A DNA stretch of 64,000 bases from assembly GCF_000381025.1 (NCBI RefSeq), contig NZ_KB905816.1:716355-780354 (forward strand), read 5' to 3'. The position numbers and the translations under genes were made by a program. Below the pieces are notes generated by a model. It saw only the letters and a program-made list of their open reading frames with translations. It was not told the origin of the DNA and did not search any database. Below, one piece after another: positions 42,086-51,325 of the stretch. Every line of letters begins with the position of its first letter. Position 1 is the stretch's first letter. The DNA comes from Streptomyces sulphureus DSM 40104. GTDB taxonomy: Bacteria > Actinomycetota > Actinomycetes > Streptomycetales > Streptomycetaceae.

Positions 42086-42368
42086 GCTTGCATGGAGAGT
42101 TGTACCGGGGTGGCACGGGCGTGACCAGAACCGTTGCTCCGGAGATCGTGCCCGCTTCTGACCGAGCGGGCGCGCCGGAAGCGTGGAAGCGGGTCTGTTT
42201 CGTGCGGCGTTGCCCAATGCGGTCCGGAGCGGATGCCCGATTCCGCCCCGGCGCCCGCCCGTTCGGAGCCCGAGCACGCCCGGACGGCGACTGACGGGCC
42301 CCGCTGCGTCGGCAATACCCAGCGGCCGCGGCCTTCAAATCCGGCCCGACGGAGTCCGGTCGGGAACG

Positions 42369-44336
42369 TCAGCCAGGACGCATCCGGAAGTCGTAGGCGT
42401 CGGGGAGCGGGCGATCGGTGACCGCGGACCACACCTCGCCGAGGACCTCCTCGCCCTCCCGCAGGTCGTCCACCTCGAACCCGTCCTCGAAGACGGCGAG
42501 CGCCTCCGCGCTCCGGCCGCGCGCAGCCGCGACCTGTGCGTGCAGGAGACGGAACCGGCCGCGGGACGCCGCAGCGGGTGGCAGCTCCGCGAGCGCCTCC
42601 TCCGCCTCGGCCTGGCGCCCCGCCGCGAGCAGCGCCCCCACCGCCTCGCGTACGAGCGCCGGCAGGACCGCGCTCGTGTGCGCGGCGGAGGAGCGGAGGT
42701 TCGCCAGTGCCGCGCCGAACCGGTCGGCGGCACGCTCCGCGTCGCCCGCGACGGAGGCGGCGACGGCGAGGCACCGCATCGCCGGCCAGCCGACGCCCGC
42801 CTGGACCGCCCGCTCCCAACTCCGCACCGCCTGCGAGCGATCGCCCGCGTGCCACTGCGCGACACCGAGATGGTGGTCGAGCCAGGCGCGCCCCGACGCC
42901 GTGCCCTGCGCCGATTCCAGCAGCTCGCGCCACTCCGGCGAGACGAGCGTCCCGCCGGGCGGCTCACCCGGCTCCGGCTCCGGCGGCCTGCCCGTCCGCA
43001 GCAGCCGCAGCCACGGCCGCTGCTCGGGCCCCAGGTCCTCCGGCGCGAACGGCGTACCCGGGAGCGAGTATCCGGCGCGCTCCACCTCCAACGCGCCCCA
43101 GCCGGAGCCGAAGGCGAGGCGCCCACCCTCCGGCTCGGCGTCCGCGATCCGGCGCCACCTGCCGTACGCCTCGTCCACCGCGGCGCGCGGCAGCACCTCT
43201 TCCAGACGGCGCTCCGTGTGCGCGACGGCGCCGGACCAGTCGGCGTGGACGCGCGAGGGGTCGGCCGAAAGCGGCCCGTACGACTCCAGCCACGCGAACT
43301 CCTCGCCTGCGTCGAGCGGCACGTGCTCCAACTGCGTCCGTGCCAGGCCCGCCTGGATCTCCGCGTAGCCGCCCGTGCCGGGTTCGGTGAGCCATCGCTG
43401 CCAGCGCCTGCCACCGGGGCCCGAGCCCCAGACGAAGAGTTTGCGGCCGCGCAGCACATCGGTCGAGGTCTGCACGAGGCCGCTCCCCCGCTCGTCGAGG
43501 GAGGCGATCCACTTGCGGGAGTCCTCGGGGACCTCGTGGAAGTAGTCGGCGGGGAAGACGCTGCCGAGCGGGTAGCTGCGGTCGGCGCCGTCGAACCGCG
43601 GGAAGGGGACGCGGCGCAGGGCACGCTCGTACGCGAAATACCAGGTCTCCTCCGCCGGGGCCACGACGCGGGTCGACGGCTCTTCGGGGACGGCGATGTT
43701 CGACCACCAGTAGACCGGCACCCTGCGGTGGTTGGGGTTGCGGATGCGTACGCCGACGTGGAGGAAGTCGGAGTCGTCGGGGAGCCAGAGGTCGACCTGG
43801 AACGGGGTGTCGCGCAGCCGCTCCCACTCCCAGAGGCGGAGCACCGCGCCGTCGCCTTGCGGCGCCGGCACCTCGGCCGCGTGGAGGGCGGCGCAGGAGA
43901 GCGCGGTGTGGCCGGTGGCGCCGATGTTCCACTCGATGCCGCCCGAGTACCAGGCGCCGTTGAGCGCGAAGTTCGCCGGCTGGAAGACCGGGTTGACGTA
44001 GAGGAGTTCACGGTTCGTCGGCTTGTGGAAGAGGGAGCGCACACGCCCGCCCAAGCCGGGCAGGACCTCGGCGCGCAGTTTTGCGTTCTCGATCACGAGC
44101 GTGTCGAGGACACCGCTGCTGCGTTCGCGACCGTAACCGTCGCGGACCGGCTCGGGCAGCACCGAGCGGAGCGGCTCGTACCCCACCTGCCGGGCCATCT
44201 CCTCGGGCAGCAGGGCGCGTTCCTCCCGCGAGAGGGTGTGCGCCTCCTCCGGCGGGAGCAGCGCGGGAAGCGGGTTGTCGGCGCCCAGCGGCGCGACGGG
44301 CAGCGTCACCGTGCTGCGTCGTACGGTCGTGGCCAC
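42369..44336 (-). CDS. DUF5107 and TPR-like domain protein
   Basis: Predicted 655-residue cytosolic protein. Residues about 60-370 match the DUF5107 region, a galactose-mutarotase-like beta sandwich: LVIENAKLRAEVLPGLGGRVRSLFHK, RELLYVNPVFQPANFALNGAWYSGGIEWNIGATGH, VYWWSNIAVPE and KLFVWGSG. Residues about 480-640 are helical repeats of TPR type (LDHHLGVAQWHAGDRSQAVRSWERAVQAG and ALAELPPAAASRGRFRLLHAQVAAARGRSAEALAVFEDG). The GTG at 44336 is preceded by a G-rich stretch (GTGGGGGTGCC). It is upstream of and in the same direction as the DeoR gene. Such proteins are found near sugar catabolism genes and may act as epimerase-like carbohydrate binders; function unproven. Confidence 0.8.
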   Translation of the reverse strand: MATTVRRSTVTLPVAPLGADNPLPALLPPEEAHTLSREERALLPEEMARQVGYEPLRSVLPEPVRDGYGRERSSGVLDTLVIENAKLRAEVLPGLGGRVRSLFHKPTNRELLYVNPVFQPANFALNGAWYSGGIEWNIGATGHTALSCAALHAAEVPAPQGDGAVLRLWEWERLRDTPFQVDLWLPDDSDFLHVGVRIRNPNHRRVPVYWWSNIAVPEEPSTRVVAPAEETWYFAYERALRRVPFPRFDGADRSYPLGSVFPADYFHEVPEDSRKWIASLDERGSGLVQTSTDVLRGRKLFVWGSGPGGRRWQRWLTEPGTGGYAEIQAGLARTQLEHVPLDAGEEFAWLESYGPLSADPSRVHADWSGAVAHTERRLEEVLPRAAVDEAYGRWRRIADAEPEGGRLAFGSGWGALEVERAGYSLPGTPFAPEDLGPEQRPWLRLLRTGRPPEPEPGEPPGGTLVSPEWRELLESAQGTASGRAWLDHHLGVAQWHAGDRSQAVRSWERAVQAGVGWPAMRCLAVAASVAGDAERAADRFGAALANLRSSAAHTSAVLPALVREAVGALLAAGRQAEAEEALAELPPAAASRGRFRLLHAQVAAARGRSAEALAVFEDGFEVDDLREGEEVLGEVWSAVTDRPLPDAYDFRMRPG

Positions 44337-45121
44337 GGCACCCCCACAGCTCGACGGGGACCACCGGGGCGCCGGCGGTCCATCGGTCCATGGAACAGGC
44401 TCAGCGATTCGTTGACCAGGGGACGTACGGGGTAGCGGACGGGGGGAGTCAGGGTGGGTGTGGGGTGGTTGGGCGGTGCGGGGGTCCGTGGTTGCTTCGG
44501 CCGGTGGGTGGGTGCCGGGGGCTCGCAACCTGCCGACATGCGGGGCTTTGAGAGCGAGGACAGGGCAGTTCAGTGGTAGAGGGCCGGTGACGTGCGCCTC
44601 GACTCAGCCATCCGGTGGGCATCCCTCGCACGCGGGGTCGGACGACCTGCGGTCGCACGGGGGGCGTTGGTCGCCCGGTGGAAGGCGCCGAAGCTGCGGA
44701 TGCTCGAGCGGAAGCAGACGTGCACCCCGGCTCAGCGAGTCGGTGAGCGTGAGCGCCCACGTACGCGGGACGAGGCAACTGGCGGGCTGCCGGGGAGCGT
44801 TGAGAAAGCTGAGCGGTGTGCGTACTGCGGCCACGGCTACAGCCAGGCGATGGTTGGGCGGTTCGGGAGCGGTGGCGTGGCCCCCTGGTCAGCCGGTCGG
44901 TGACCTCGGCCGCTCGCCGCATGCCGACGGGAGCGCGTGGGACGTCCGACGCGCTCGGACGAGGTGCCCGTGTCCGGCGGAGGAACGGGGCTCATCGGCG
45001 GCTGGGAGCGAACAGCCGACGCGTGCCCGGCCGGATACCCCGGCGACCGAGCAGAGAACCACCGCCGTCGAGCAGTACCCATAGCGGCGGCTCCGGACGG
45101 AAAGGCGGCCGTTCTCCCGCG
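44337..45121. other. 785-bp region without a recognised gene
   Basis: Frames through this stretch are short, mutually overlapping and rich in Arg, Ser and Pro, without Streptomyces-like third-position preference or ribosome sites. A D-arm-like fragment (CAGTTCAGTGGTAGAG, about 44566-44581) is present but the remainder of a tRNA is not. The DUF5107 promoter should lie near 44337-44420. I see nothing else I can name. Confidence 0.5.
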
Positions 45122-45367
45122 TCAGCGCCTGCGTGCGAAGAGGAGCGCTCCGCAGAGCCAGCCGATCGCCGCCATCGCGAGAAGGGCCGTCCAGAGGGGG
45201 ACGGTCACCTCCGGCACCAGCAGCCGCACCTTGACGGGCCGGGTGTTCTCGCCGACGAAGACGACGGCCACGAGCGCGAGGACCACCGCCGCCACCCTGC
45301 CCGGCGTCACCGTCCTGCGCCGCTCGCGGTCGCCGGCGTCCCTGGAGTTCGCGCGTCTGCGCCTCAT
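45122..45367 (-). CDS. LapA-domain small membrane protein
   Basis: Predicted 81-residue membrane protein of the LapA/DUF1049 family. A basic N terminus precedes one hydrophobic segment (VAAVVLALVAVVFVGENT), the conserved NTRPVKVRLLVPEVTVPLW middle and a second segment (ALLAMAAIGWLCGALLFA) ending in Arg residues. This is the normal length and layout. The ATG at 45367 follows GTGGAGCCC. E. coli LapA works with LapB in lipopolysaccharide assembly, which does not apply here; actinobacterial homologues have no known function. It lies 85 bp from the PPTase gene in the same direction. Confidence 0.8.
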   Translation of the reverse strand: MRRRRANSRDAGDRERRRTVTPGRVAAVVLALVAVVFVGENTRPVKVRLLVPEVTVPLWTALLAMAAIGWLCGALLFARRR

Positions 45368-45451
45368 GGGCTCCACGGTGCGCATGGAAGAGGCGGGCAC
45401 GCCCGCGCCGCGCGGGCCCGCCGGCGGCGACGTCACCCTCACGGGGCAGGG

Positions 45452-46114
45452 TCACTCGGCGTACGCCACCGCCGCCGCGTACCCGTCGACGGCGTCGACG
45501 TCCGCGATCGGCCAGCCAGGCGGCCGTCCGGGGCGGTCGCCGGTGCCGACGTAGCAGACGGCCGGGTCCTCGCCCAGGCCGACGCCGCGGGCCTTAAGGT
45601 ACGCCTCCTTGCGGGTCCAGCACCGTGCGAAGGCGGCGGGTCGTTGCGGCGCGGGGAGCGAGGTCAACTCGGCGCGCTCGTCCGGGTGCAGGACCTGCGC
45701 CGTCTCCGCCGTCGTGGCCGCGCTCGGGTGGGACTCGACGTCCGCCCCGACCGGAACCGGGGCGAAGGCGAGCAGTACCAGGTCGCCTGCGTGCGACAGG
45801 GAGAAATGGAGCCGCTCGCCGGCGGCTCCGGCGACCGCTGGGCGACCGTGCGCCCCGCCGCAGAGAGGGCAGGCGAGCCGGGTGAGCGGAACGGCGTCGG
45901 GCGCGAGGCCGAGCCGTGCGCCGAGCTCCCTCCTCAGGCCCACGTGCGCGACGAGGTAACGGTCCCGGTCGGCCGCGCGGACGAAGGCACCGTGACGCGT
46001 GCGCTCCTCGTCCCCGAGCACCTTCCGCTCGGCCTCCGCACCCGCGCGCTCCTCCGAGACCCGCAGCAGCCGCACGGCGACCGACGGCGCCGCAACTCGC
46101 AGTGGCAGGACCAT
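45452..46114 (-). CDS. 4'-phosphopantetheinyl transferase (Sfp type)
   Basis: Predicted 220-residue Sfp-type PPTase, which transfers phosphopantetheine from CoA to carrier proteins of NRPS, PKS or fatty acid synthases. Magnesium/CoA-binding motifs are VGADVES (usually VGVDVE) and WTRKEAYLKARG (the W-x-x-KEA motif). Also visible are the substrate-contact segments LHFSLSHAGDLVLLA and a cysteine pair in LACPLCGGAHG. The ATG at 46114 follows CCGAGGAGGTGCG. There is no NRPS or PKS gene in the window, so it may serve a cluster elsewhere. It is divergent from the phosphotransferase gene. Confidence 0.9.
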   Translation of the reverse strand: MVLPLRVAAPSVAVRLLRVSEERAGAEAERKVLGDEERTRHGAFVRAADRDRYLVAHVGLRRELGARLGLAPDAVPLTRLACPLCGGAHGRPAVAGAAGERLHFSLSHAGDLVLLAFAPVPVGADVESHPSAATTAETAQVLHPDERAELTSLPAPQRPAAFARCWTRKEAYLKARGVGLGEDPAVCYVGTGDRPGRPPGWPIADVDAVDGYAAAVAYAE

Positions 46115-46216
46115 CGCACCTCCTCGGCGCGGGAGTTTACGGCAGAACCGCCCGCCGCGTGAGGGAGACTGGACGGCCGACCACCGGGCCCGTGCGCCCA
46201 CGAGGAGAGGCAGCGC

Positions 46217-47164
46217 ATGCCCGAGACGCTCTTCCCCGCCGACCATCCGGCGCTCGCGCGCCTGCGGGGCAGCGACGGCGGGCGGGCGTGGCTGGAGCGG
46301 CTGCCCGCGCTCGTCGAGGAGGCGCGGACCGCCTGGGCGCTGCGCATCGATCCGCCTTTCCTCAGGGGGAGTTGCTCGTGGACGGCACCGGTGCGCAGGG
46401 CGGACGGGGAGCCGGCCGTCCTCAAGATCGTGTGGCCGCACCGCGAGGCGCGGGGGGAAGCCGCCGCGCTGCGTCTGTGGGACGGCGACGGCGCCGTGCA
46501 ACTCCTCGCGCACGCTCCCGAACGGCACACGCTCCTGCTGGAGCGGTGCCTGCCCGGCACCGAACTCGGGGCCCACGAAGGGCAGTCGGCGGAAGAGCGC
46601 CTGCTTGCCGCCTGCGCCGTGCTGCGCCGGCTGTGGGAGAAGGGCAGGCACACCGGTGGCACGGACCTCGGCGGCGTCGAGCGGCTGCCCGATGTCGCGG
46701 AGGAGTGGGCCGACCTCGTCGAGGAGCGCGCCGGCCGGCTGCGGCCCGAGGTGGACACCGGGGTCTTCGCGCACGGCGCACGCCTCCTGCGGCAGTTGCC
46801 ACGCACCGCCTCGGAACCCACGCTGCTCCACGGCGACTTCAACCCGGGCAACCTTCTCGCCGCCGCACGCGCGCCGTGGCTCGCGATCGATGCCAAGCCG
46901 ATGCTCGGCGACCCGGCGTACGACCCGTGGCCGCTCATCACCCAGCTCGGCGACCCGTACGCCGGGCCCCGCCCGCCACGCCTGCTCACGGCGCGCACCC
47001 GGCTCGCGGCCGAGGCGCTGGGGATCGACGTCGGGCGGGTGCGGGCCTGGGCGCTGGCACGCCACGTGGAGGCGCTGCTGTGGGCGTGGGAGGACAGCAC
47101 CCCCGCGGAGCATGCACAACAGCTTGCACGCGCACGGCTGTTGGCGGACCTCGCCGAGGTCTGA
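46217..47164 (+). CDS. aminoglycoside/hydroxyurea-type phosphotransferase
   Basis: Predicted 315-residue kinase-fold enzyme of the APH(6)/hydroxyurea phosphotransferase family. Visible motifs are the nucleotide-binding strand EPAVLKIVWPHREARGEAAALRLW, LLLERCLPGTEL, the catalytic loop LLHGDFNPGNLL (HGDxxxxN) and the metal-binding AIDAKPMLGDPAYDPWPL. The length is normal. The ATG at 46217 follows GAGGAGAGGCAGCGC. It may inactivate streptomycin- or hydroxyurea-like compounds by phosphorylation, but family members in Streptomyces often have no proven substrate. Confidence 0.88.
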   Translation: MPETLFPADHPALARLRGSDGGRAWLERLPALVEEARTAWALRIDPPFLRGSCSWTAPVRRADGEPAVLKIVWPHREARGEAAALRLWDGDGAVQLLAHAPERHTLLLERCLPGTELGAHEGQSAEERLLAACAVLRRLWEKGRHTGGTDLGGVERLPDVAEEWADLVEERAGRLRPEVDTGVFAHGARLLRQLPRTASEPTLLHGDFNPGNLLAAARAPWLAIDAKPMLGDPAYDPWPLITQLGDPYAGPRPPRLLTARTRLAAEALGIDVGRVRAWALARHVEALLWAWEDSTPAEHAQQLARARLLADLAEV

Positions 47165-47232
47165 GGGCGCCCTGGGGACGCGCACCGGAGACTGTCCCGG
47201 CTTCGCTGCGGCCCCGGCGGACGCACGTCCTC

Positions 47233-47787
47233 TCACTCCCCCACGGCGCCGTCCGACAACTCCCTCACCACGTCGAGCTGCCCGAGGTGGCGGGCGTACT
47301 CCTGGAGCAGATGGAAGAGAATCCAGGAGAGCGTCGGCGCCTCCTCCGTCGTGCCGAACCTGCCTCCCACCTCCGCCCGTCGACGCAGGTCGGCCCCCTC
47401 GCACACGGCGCGGGAGCGTGCGCACTCGGTGCGGAAGGCTTCGAGTACCTCAGCCGTCGACATCCCCGGCGGGACCCGCCACCGCTCGTCGGCGTCCTCG
47501 TCGCCCCAGGGTTCGGTGAGCTGCTCGGCGCGGAACCCCCAACGCAGCCACCGGCGTTCGACGTGCACCAAGTGCCAGACGAGCTGCAGCGGGCTCCATC
47601 CCGACGGCAACAGGGAGCTGTGCAACTGCTCCTCGGAGAGACCCGCGAGCTTCGTCTCCACACCGCTGCGGAGACGGTCGAGGTGCCCGGCGAGGAGAGC
47701 GGCCGGTTCGACGACGTCGACGGACGGCTCCTCCGGGGAGGGCGGTGGGCTACGGTCGGTCCCGCCCGCCGCGTCCGGCAGCGTCAC
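47233..47787 (-). CDS. DinB-family protein (DUF664)
   Basis: Predicted 184-residue four-helix-bundle protein of the DinB/YfiT superfamily. Helices with the spaced histidines of the metal site are LQLVWHLVHVERRWLRWG and WILFHLLQEYARHLGQLDVVREL, the latter being the usual C-terminal HxxxH-like element. The GTG at 47787 overlaps the stop of the S9 peptidase gene by 4 nt. In actinobacteria such proteins include mycothiol- or bacillithiol-dependent transferases, but function cannot be assigned here. Confidence 0.87.
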   Translation of the reverse strand: MTLPDAAGGTDRSPPPSPEEPSVDVVEPAALLAGHLDRLRSGVETKLAGLSEEQLHSSLLPSGWSPLQLVWHLVHVERRWLRWGFRAEQLTEPWGDEDADERWRVPPGMSTAEVLEAFRTECARSRAVCEGADLRRRAEVGGRFGTTEEAPTLSWILFHLLQEYARHLGQLDVVRELSDGAVGE

Positions 47788-49850
47788 GTCAGCTCCAGTG
47801 CGGGCACATCGGGACGCGAGAACGCGAACGTCTGGGCGTAGAGGGAGAGTTCGGCCTCGACGGCCTTCACTATCGTCTCCGCGCGGCGGAAGCCGTGTCC
47901 CTCCCCCTCGAAAGTGAGGTAGGCGCTGCGCGACGGACCCTCCGCTGCCTCCCTGAGGAACCGTTCGCACTGCGCGGGCGGGCAGATGGCGTCCTCCGTC
48001 CCCTGCAGCAGGAGGAAGGGCGCCGTCACCTCCTGCGCCCTGCGCAGCGGGGAGCGTTCGCGGTAGCGGCCGGGCACCTGCTCGGGAGGGCCGATCAGGG
48101 AGTGGAGGTACTGCGACTCGAAGTCGTGCGTCTCCCCCTGCGACCACTGCTCCAGGTCGAGGACGGGATAGCTGATCGCCGCGCAGGCGTAGAGGCCGGA
48201 GGTCGCGGGGGAGGTGAGGGACGAGGCGCTCGTCCAACCTCCGGCGCTGCCACCGCGGATGGCGAGGCGTGCACCATCGGCGATCCCCTCCTCGGCGAGC
48301 GCCCGCGCGACCGTGGCGCAGTCCTCGACGTCGACGACGCCCCACTGGCCCCTGAGGCGGTTGCGGTATTCGCGGCCGTACCCGGTGCTGCCGCCGTAGT
48401 TGACCTCGGCGACGCCGATGCCGCGCGAGGTGAAGTACGCGATCTCCAGGTCGAGGACGAGCGGCAGCCTCCCCGTGGGGCCGCCGTGCGCCCAGATGAC
48501 GTACGGGGGCAACTCGCCTTCCGGCGCGGTGCATTCCGGGTGGTGCGGCGGGTAGATGTGCGCGTGCACCTCGCGGCCGCCCGGACCGCTGAAGGTGCGC
48601 AGGAGCGGTTCGGGGTAGTACGCCGGATCGACCGGGTCGGCTCGGGGCGCCGCGAGGGGGCGGGTGCGGCCCGTCCGCGTGTCCAGCTCCACCACTTCGG
48701 GGGACGAGCGGGGGCTCGCCGCGATCCCGACGACGCGGCTGCCGACCACTCCGAGCGACGCCGTCCACTCCGTCCACGGCCCTGCCGCGTCGACCAACTC
48801 GCCCGTGTCCGGGTCGAGTACGCCGAGCTTCTGGCTGCCCCGCCCGTGCACGGCGGCGATCAGGCCGCTCTCCAGCGGCGCGAACCACCGGTGGCCGATC
48901 CTCCACAGGGCGCCGGCGAACTCCTCCTCGCGGGGGCAGAGTCGCACGGGCGGGCCGGGCTCGCCGTCCGTCGGATCGAGTCTGCGGAGGTTCCACCAGC
49001 CGTCCGCGTCCGTGGCGTAGAGCAGCGCGCCGTCGGCCGTCCACTCCGCCTGCGCCACCGCCTCCTCCGGGCCGCCCGCGACCGTACGCACGGGGCCGAG
49101 CCTTCCGAAGGGGTCCACGTCGGCGACTTGGAGCAGGGTGCCGTCCCAGGGCATCGACGGGTGGTCCCAGGCGAGCCAGGCCACGCGGGTCGGTGCCCCG
49201 GCGCCTCCGTCGGGTGCGTCGGTACGCGGTCCGGTGACGAAGTGGTGGGTGTGCCGGGTGAGGAGACGGACGCGGTCGGCGTCCTCGGCCGCGGAACCGT
49301 CGAGGGGCACGGCGACGAGGTCGCGGCGGACGTCGGTCGGGGCCGGTCCCGTGTACTCCTCCCGGACGCACCAGACCTCGCCGAGCAGGGGCAGCGGGCT
49401 CGGGTCCGCCCAGCGGAACCGCACCTGCTGCGGGGCGAGCCGGTCCTCGCGGCCCGCCGGTTCTCCCGCGCCCGGACGCGGTTCGAGCGGAGTGAGCGGG
49501 AGCGGGGCGGCGTCCGTCTCGGGACGGAGGCGGTAGAGGCGCTGATCCGCGTCGTGGGTGAAGACGACGAGGGGTCCCGTCGCCTCGGGGACGCCGGCCC
49601 AGGGTTTGCCGCCGTACTCCAGCACCCGGTTCCGCGCGTTCCACGGCTCGGGGAGCACCGTCTCCGGCTCCCCGCCGCGGCTGCGCAGGCGCAGCAGCGC
49701 CCGCCTGCCGCCCTCACGCGGACGTGGCTCCGTCCACCACACCTCGTCGCCGACGGAGTCGAGGTACTCGGGCACACCGTCGTGGGCGGCGACGAGGGCG
49801 GCGTCGACGGGGGAGGGCCAACTGCCGTACGGAACCTGGGGGGTTGCCAT
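47784..49850 (-). CDS. prolyl oligopeptidase-family serine peptidase (S9)
   Basis: Predicted 688-residue cytosolic peptidase. Residues about 1-410 are a beta-propeller that gates access (VWWTEPRPREGGRRAL, VFTHDADQRLYRL, WTADGALLYATDADGWWNL). Residues about 430-680 are the alpha/beta hydrolase domain: WAHGGPTGR, VAEVNYGGSTGYGREYR, the nucleophile Ser535 in IRGGSAGGW, Asp in LLQGTEDAICPP and His in FEGEGHGFRR. The ATG at 49850 follows CCAGGAGGATCGAAGAAG. It degrades short peptides. It is followed by DinB (4-nt overlap) and lies 98 nt after the M20 peptidase gene. Confidence 0.92.
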   Translation of the reverse strand: MATPQVPYGSWPSPVDAALVAAHDGVPEYLDSVGDEVWWTEPRPREGGRRALLRLRSRGGEPETVLPEPWNARNRVLEYGGKPWAGVPEATGPLVVFTHDADQRLYRLRPETDAAPLPLTPLEPRPGAGEPAGREDRLAPQQVRFRWADPSPLPLLGEVWCVREEYTGPAPTDVRRDLVAVPLDGSAAEDADRVRLLTRHTHHFVTGPRTDAPDGGAGAPTRVAWLAWDHPSMPWDGTLLQVADVDPFGRLGPVRTVAGGPEEAVAQAEWTADGALLYATDADGWWNLRRLDPTDGEPGPPVRLCPREEEFAGALWRIGHRWFAPLESGLIAAVHGRGSQKLGVLDPDTGELVDAAGPWTEWTASLGVVGSRVVGIAASPRSSPEVVELDTRTGRTRPLAAPRADPVDPAYYPEPLLRTFSGPGGREVHAHIYPPHHPECTAPEGELPPYVIWAHGGPTGRLPLVLDLEIAYFTSRGIGVAEVNYGGSTGYGREYRNRLRGQWGVVDVEDCATVARALAEEGIADGARLAIRGGSAGGWTSASSLTSPATSGLYACAAISYPVLDLEQWSQGETHDFESQYLHSLIGPPEQVPGRYRERSPLRRAQEVTAPFLLLQGTEDAICPPAQCERFLREAAEGPSRSAYLTFEGEGHGFRRAETIVKAVEAELSLYAQTFAFSRPDVPALELT

Positions 49851-49948
49851 CTTCTTCGATCCTCCTGGATGACACGGACGGCGTGCGGGGACAGGGGCGG
49901 GCTTGGGACGACCGCTTACGGACGGCGGGGAACGAGGAGCGGGCGCGG

Positions 49949-51325
49949 CTACATGGCGAGCAGCGCCCGATCCATGACACGCACGCCGAAGTGGAGCGCC
50001 TCGACGGGGACGCGCTCGTCGACGCCGTGGAAGAGCGCCTCGTAGTCGAAACCTTCGGGGAGACGGAGCGGGGTGAAGCCGTACCCCTCGATACCGAGCC
50101 GTGAGAACTGCTTCGCGTCGGTACCGCCCGACATGCAGTACGGGACGACGTGCGCGCCCGGGTCGAAGTGGAGCAGCGCCTCGCTCATGGCGGCGAACTC
50201 GGCGGACGCCGCCGAGGCCGCGAGCGGCACCTCGCGGTGCTCGAACTCCCACTCCACGTCGGGGCCCGTGAGGCGGTCGAGGGTGCGCAGGAACTCCTCC
50301 TCGCCGCCGGGGACCACGCGGCCGTCGACAAGGGCCGTCGCCGTCCCGGGGATGACATTGACCTTGTAACCGGCGCTGAGCATCGTGGGGTTGGCGCTGT
50401 TGCGGAGGGTGGGCTCGACGAGCTCCGCCGACGGGCCGAGGAGGGCGAGCACCTCGTCGATCTCGGCCGGTGTCGGGTCGGGGTCCGCGTCGTCCGTGAG
50501 CCCTGCGGGCGGTTCGACGCCGCGCACGAGGGCGAGTTCGCGGATTCCGGCGCGTACGACGGGGGTGAGCCGGAGCGGCCAGTCGTACTCGCCGATGCGG
50601 TGGACGGCGGCGGCGAGCTTGCTGACGGCGTTCTCCCCGTTGACCTTCGAGCCGTGCCCCGCGCGGCCCTGTGCGGTGAGCCGCAGCCAAGCGGTACCGC
50701 GCTCGCCCGCCGCCAACGGGTAGAGGCGTACGCCGTCGCCTGCGTGGAAGGTGAAGGCACCGGACTCGCTGATGCCCTGGGTACAGCCGGCGAAGAGTTC
50801 GGAGTGCTCCTCGGCGAGGAACTCCGAGCCGTAGGCGGCGCTGTCCTCCTCGTCCGCGGTGAAGGCGAGGACGATGTCCCTGCGCGGCCGCACCCCGGCG
50901 CGCGCCCAGGCGCGGGCGACGGCGAGGACCATGCCGACGTGGTTCTTCATGTCGATCGCGCCTCGCCCCCACAGGACGCCGTCGCGCACTTCGCCGGAGA
51001 AGGGAGGGACGCTCCACTCCCTCGCGTCGGCGGGAACGACGTCGAGGTGGCCGTGGACGAGGAGGGCGTCGGCTCCCGGCTCGCTTCCCTCGATACGGGC
51101 GACGACGTTGGTGCGACCCGGCGCCTTCTCCAACATCCGTGCGTGCAGGCCGACTTCCTCGAGCCGGGCCGCGACGAACTCGGCTGCCTCGCGCTCGGTC
51201 CCCTCGCCGCCACCGTGGTTGGTGGTGTCACAGCGGATCAGCGCGGCCGTGAACTCCACGGCCTCGTCGAGCGCGCGCTCGTCGATGCGGGCGGCTGCGC
51301 CCGAGGGCGCTTCGACCTCAGCCAT
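49949..51325 (-). CDS. M20-family zinc metallopeptidase/deacylase
   Basis: Predicted 458-residue M20 enzyme (ArgE/DapE/carboxypeptidase type). Metal ligands and catalytic acids are in LLVHGHLDVVPAD (His and the catalytic Asp), WGRGAIDMKNH (bridging Asp), FTADEEDSAAYGS (catalytic Glu pair) and the C-terminal MSGGTDAKQFS region, where a late histidine follows in FHGVDERV. The dimerisation domain contains TAQGRAGHGSKV. The ATG at 51325 overlaps the end of the M55 gene by 8 nt. It likely hydrolyses dipeptides or N-acyl amino acids together with the neighbouring peptidases. Confidence 0.92.
   Translation of the reverse strand: MAEVEAPSGAAARIDERALDEAVEFTAALIRCDTTNHGGGEGTEREAAEFVAARLEEVGLHARMLEKAPGRTNVVARIEGSEPGADALLVHGHLDVVPADAREWSVPPFSGEVRDGVLWGRGAIDMKNHVGMVLAVARAWARAGVRPRRDIVLAFTADEEDSAAYGSEFLAEEHSELFAGCTQGISESGAFTFHAGDGVRLYPLAAGERGTAWLRLTAQGRAGHGSKVNGENAVSKLAAAVHRIGEYDWPLRLTPVVRAGIRELALVRGVEPPAGLTDDADPDPTPAEIDEVLALLGPSAELVEPTLRNSANPTMLSAGYKVNVIPGTATALVDGRVVPGGEEEFLRTLDRLTGPDVEWEFEHREVPLAASAASAEFAAMSEALLHFDPGAHVVPYCMSGGTDAKQFSRLGIEGYGFTPLRLPEGFDYEALFHGVDERVPVEALHFGVRVMDRALLAM

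Noticed and set aside
44560..44640. tRNA-like D arm CAGTTCAGTGGTAGAG
   Set aside because: No anticodon arm, no T-loop GTTCRA and no matching acceptor stem (GACAGGG would need CCCTGTC about 60 bases later) were found.
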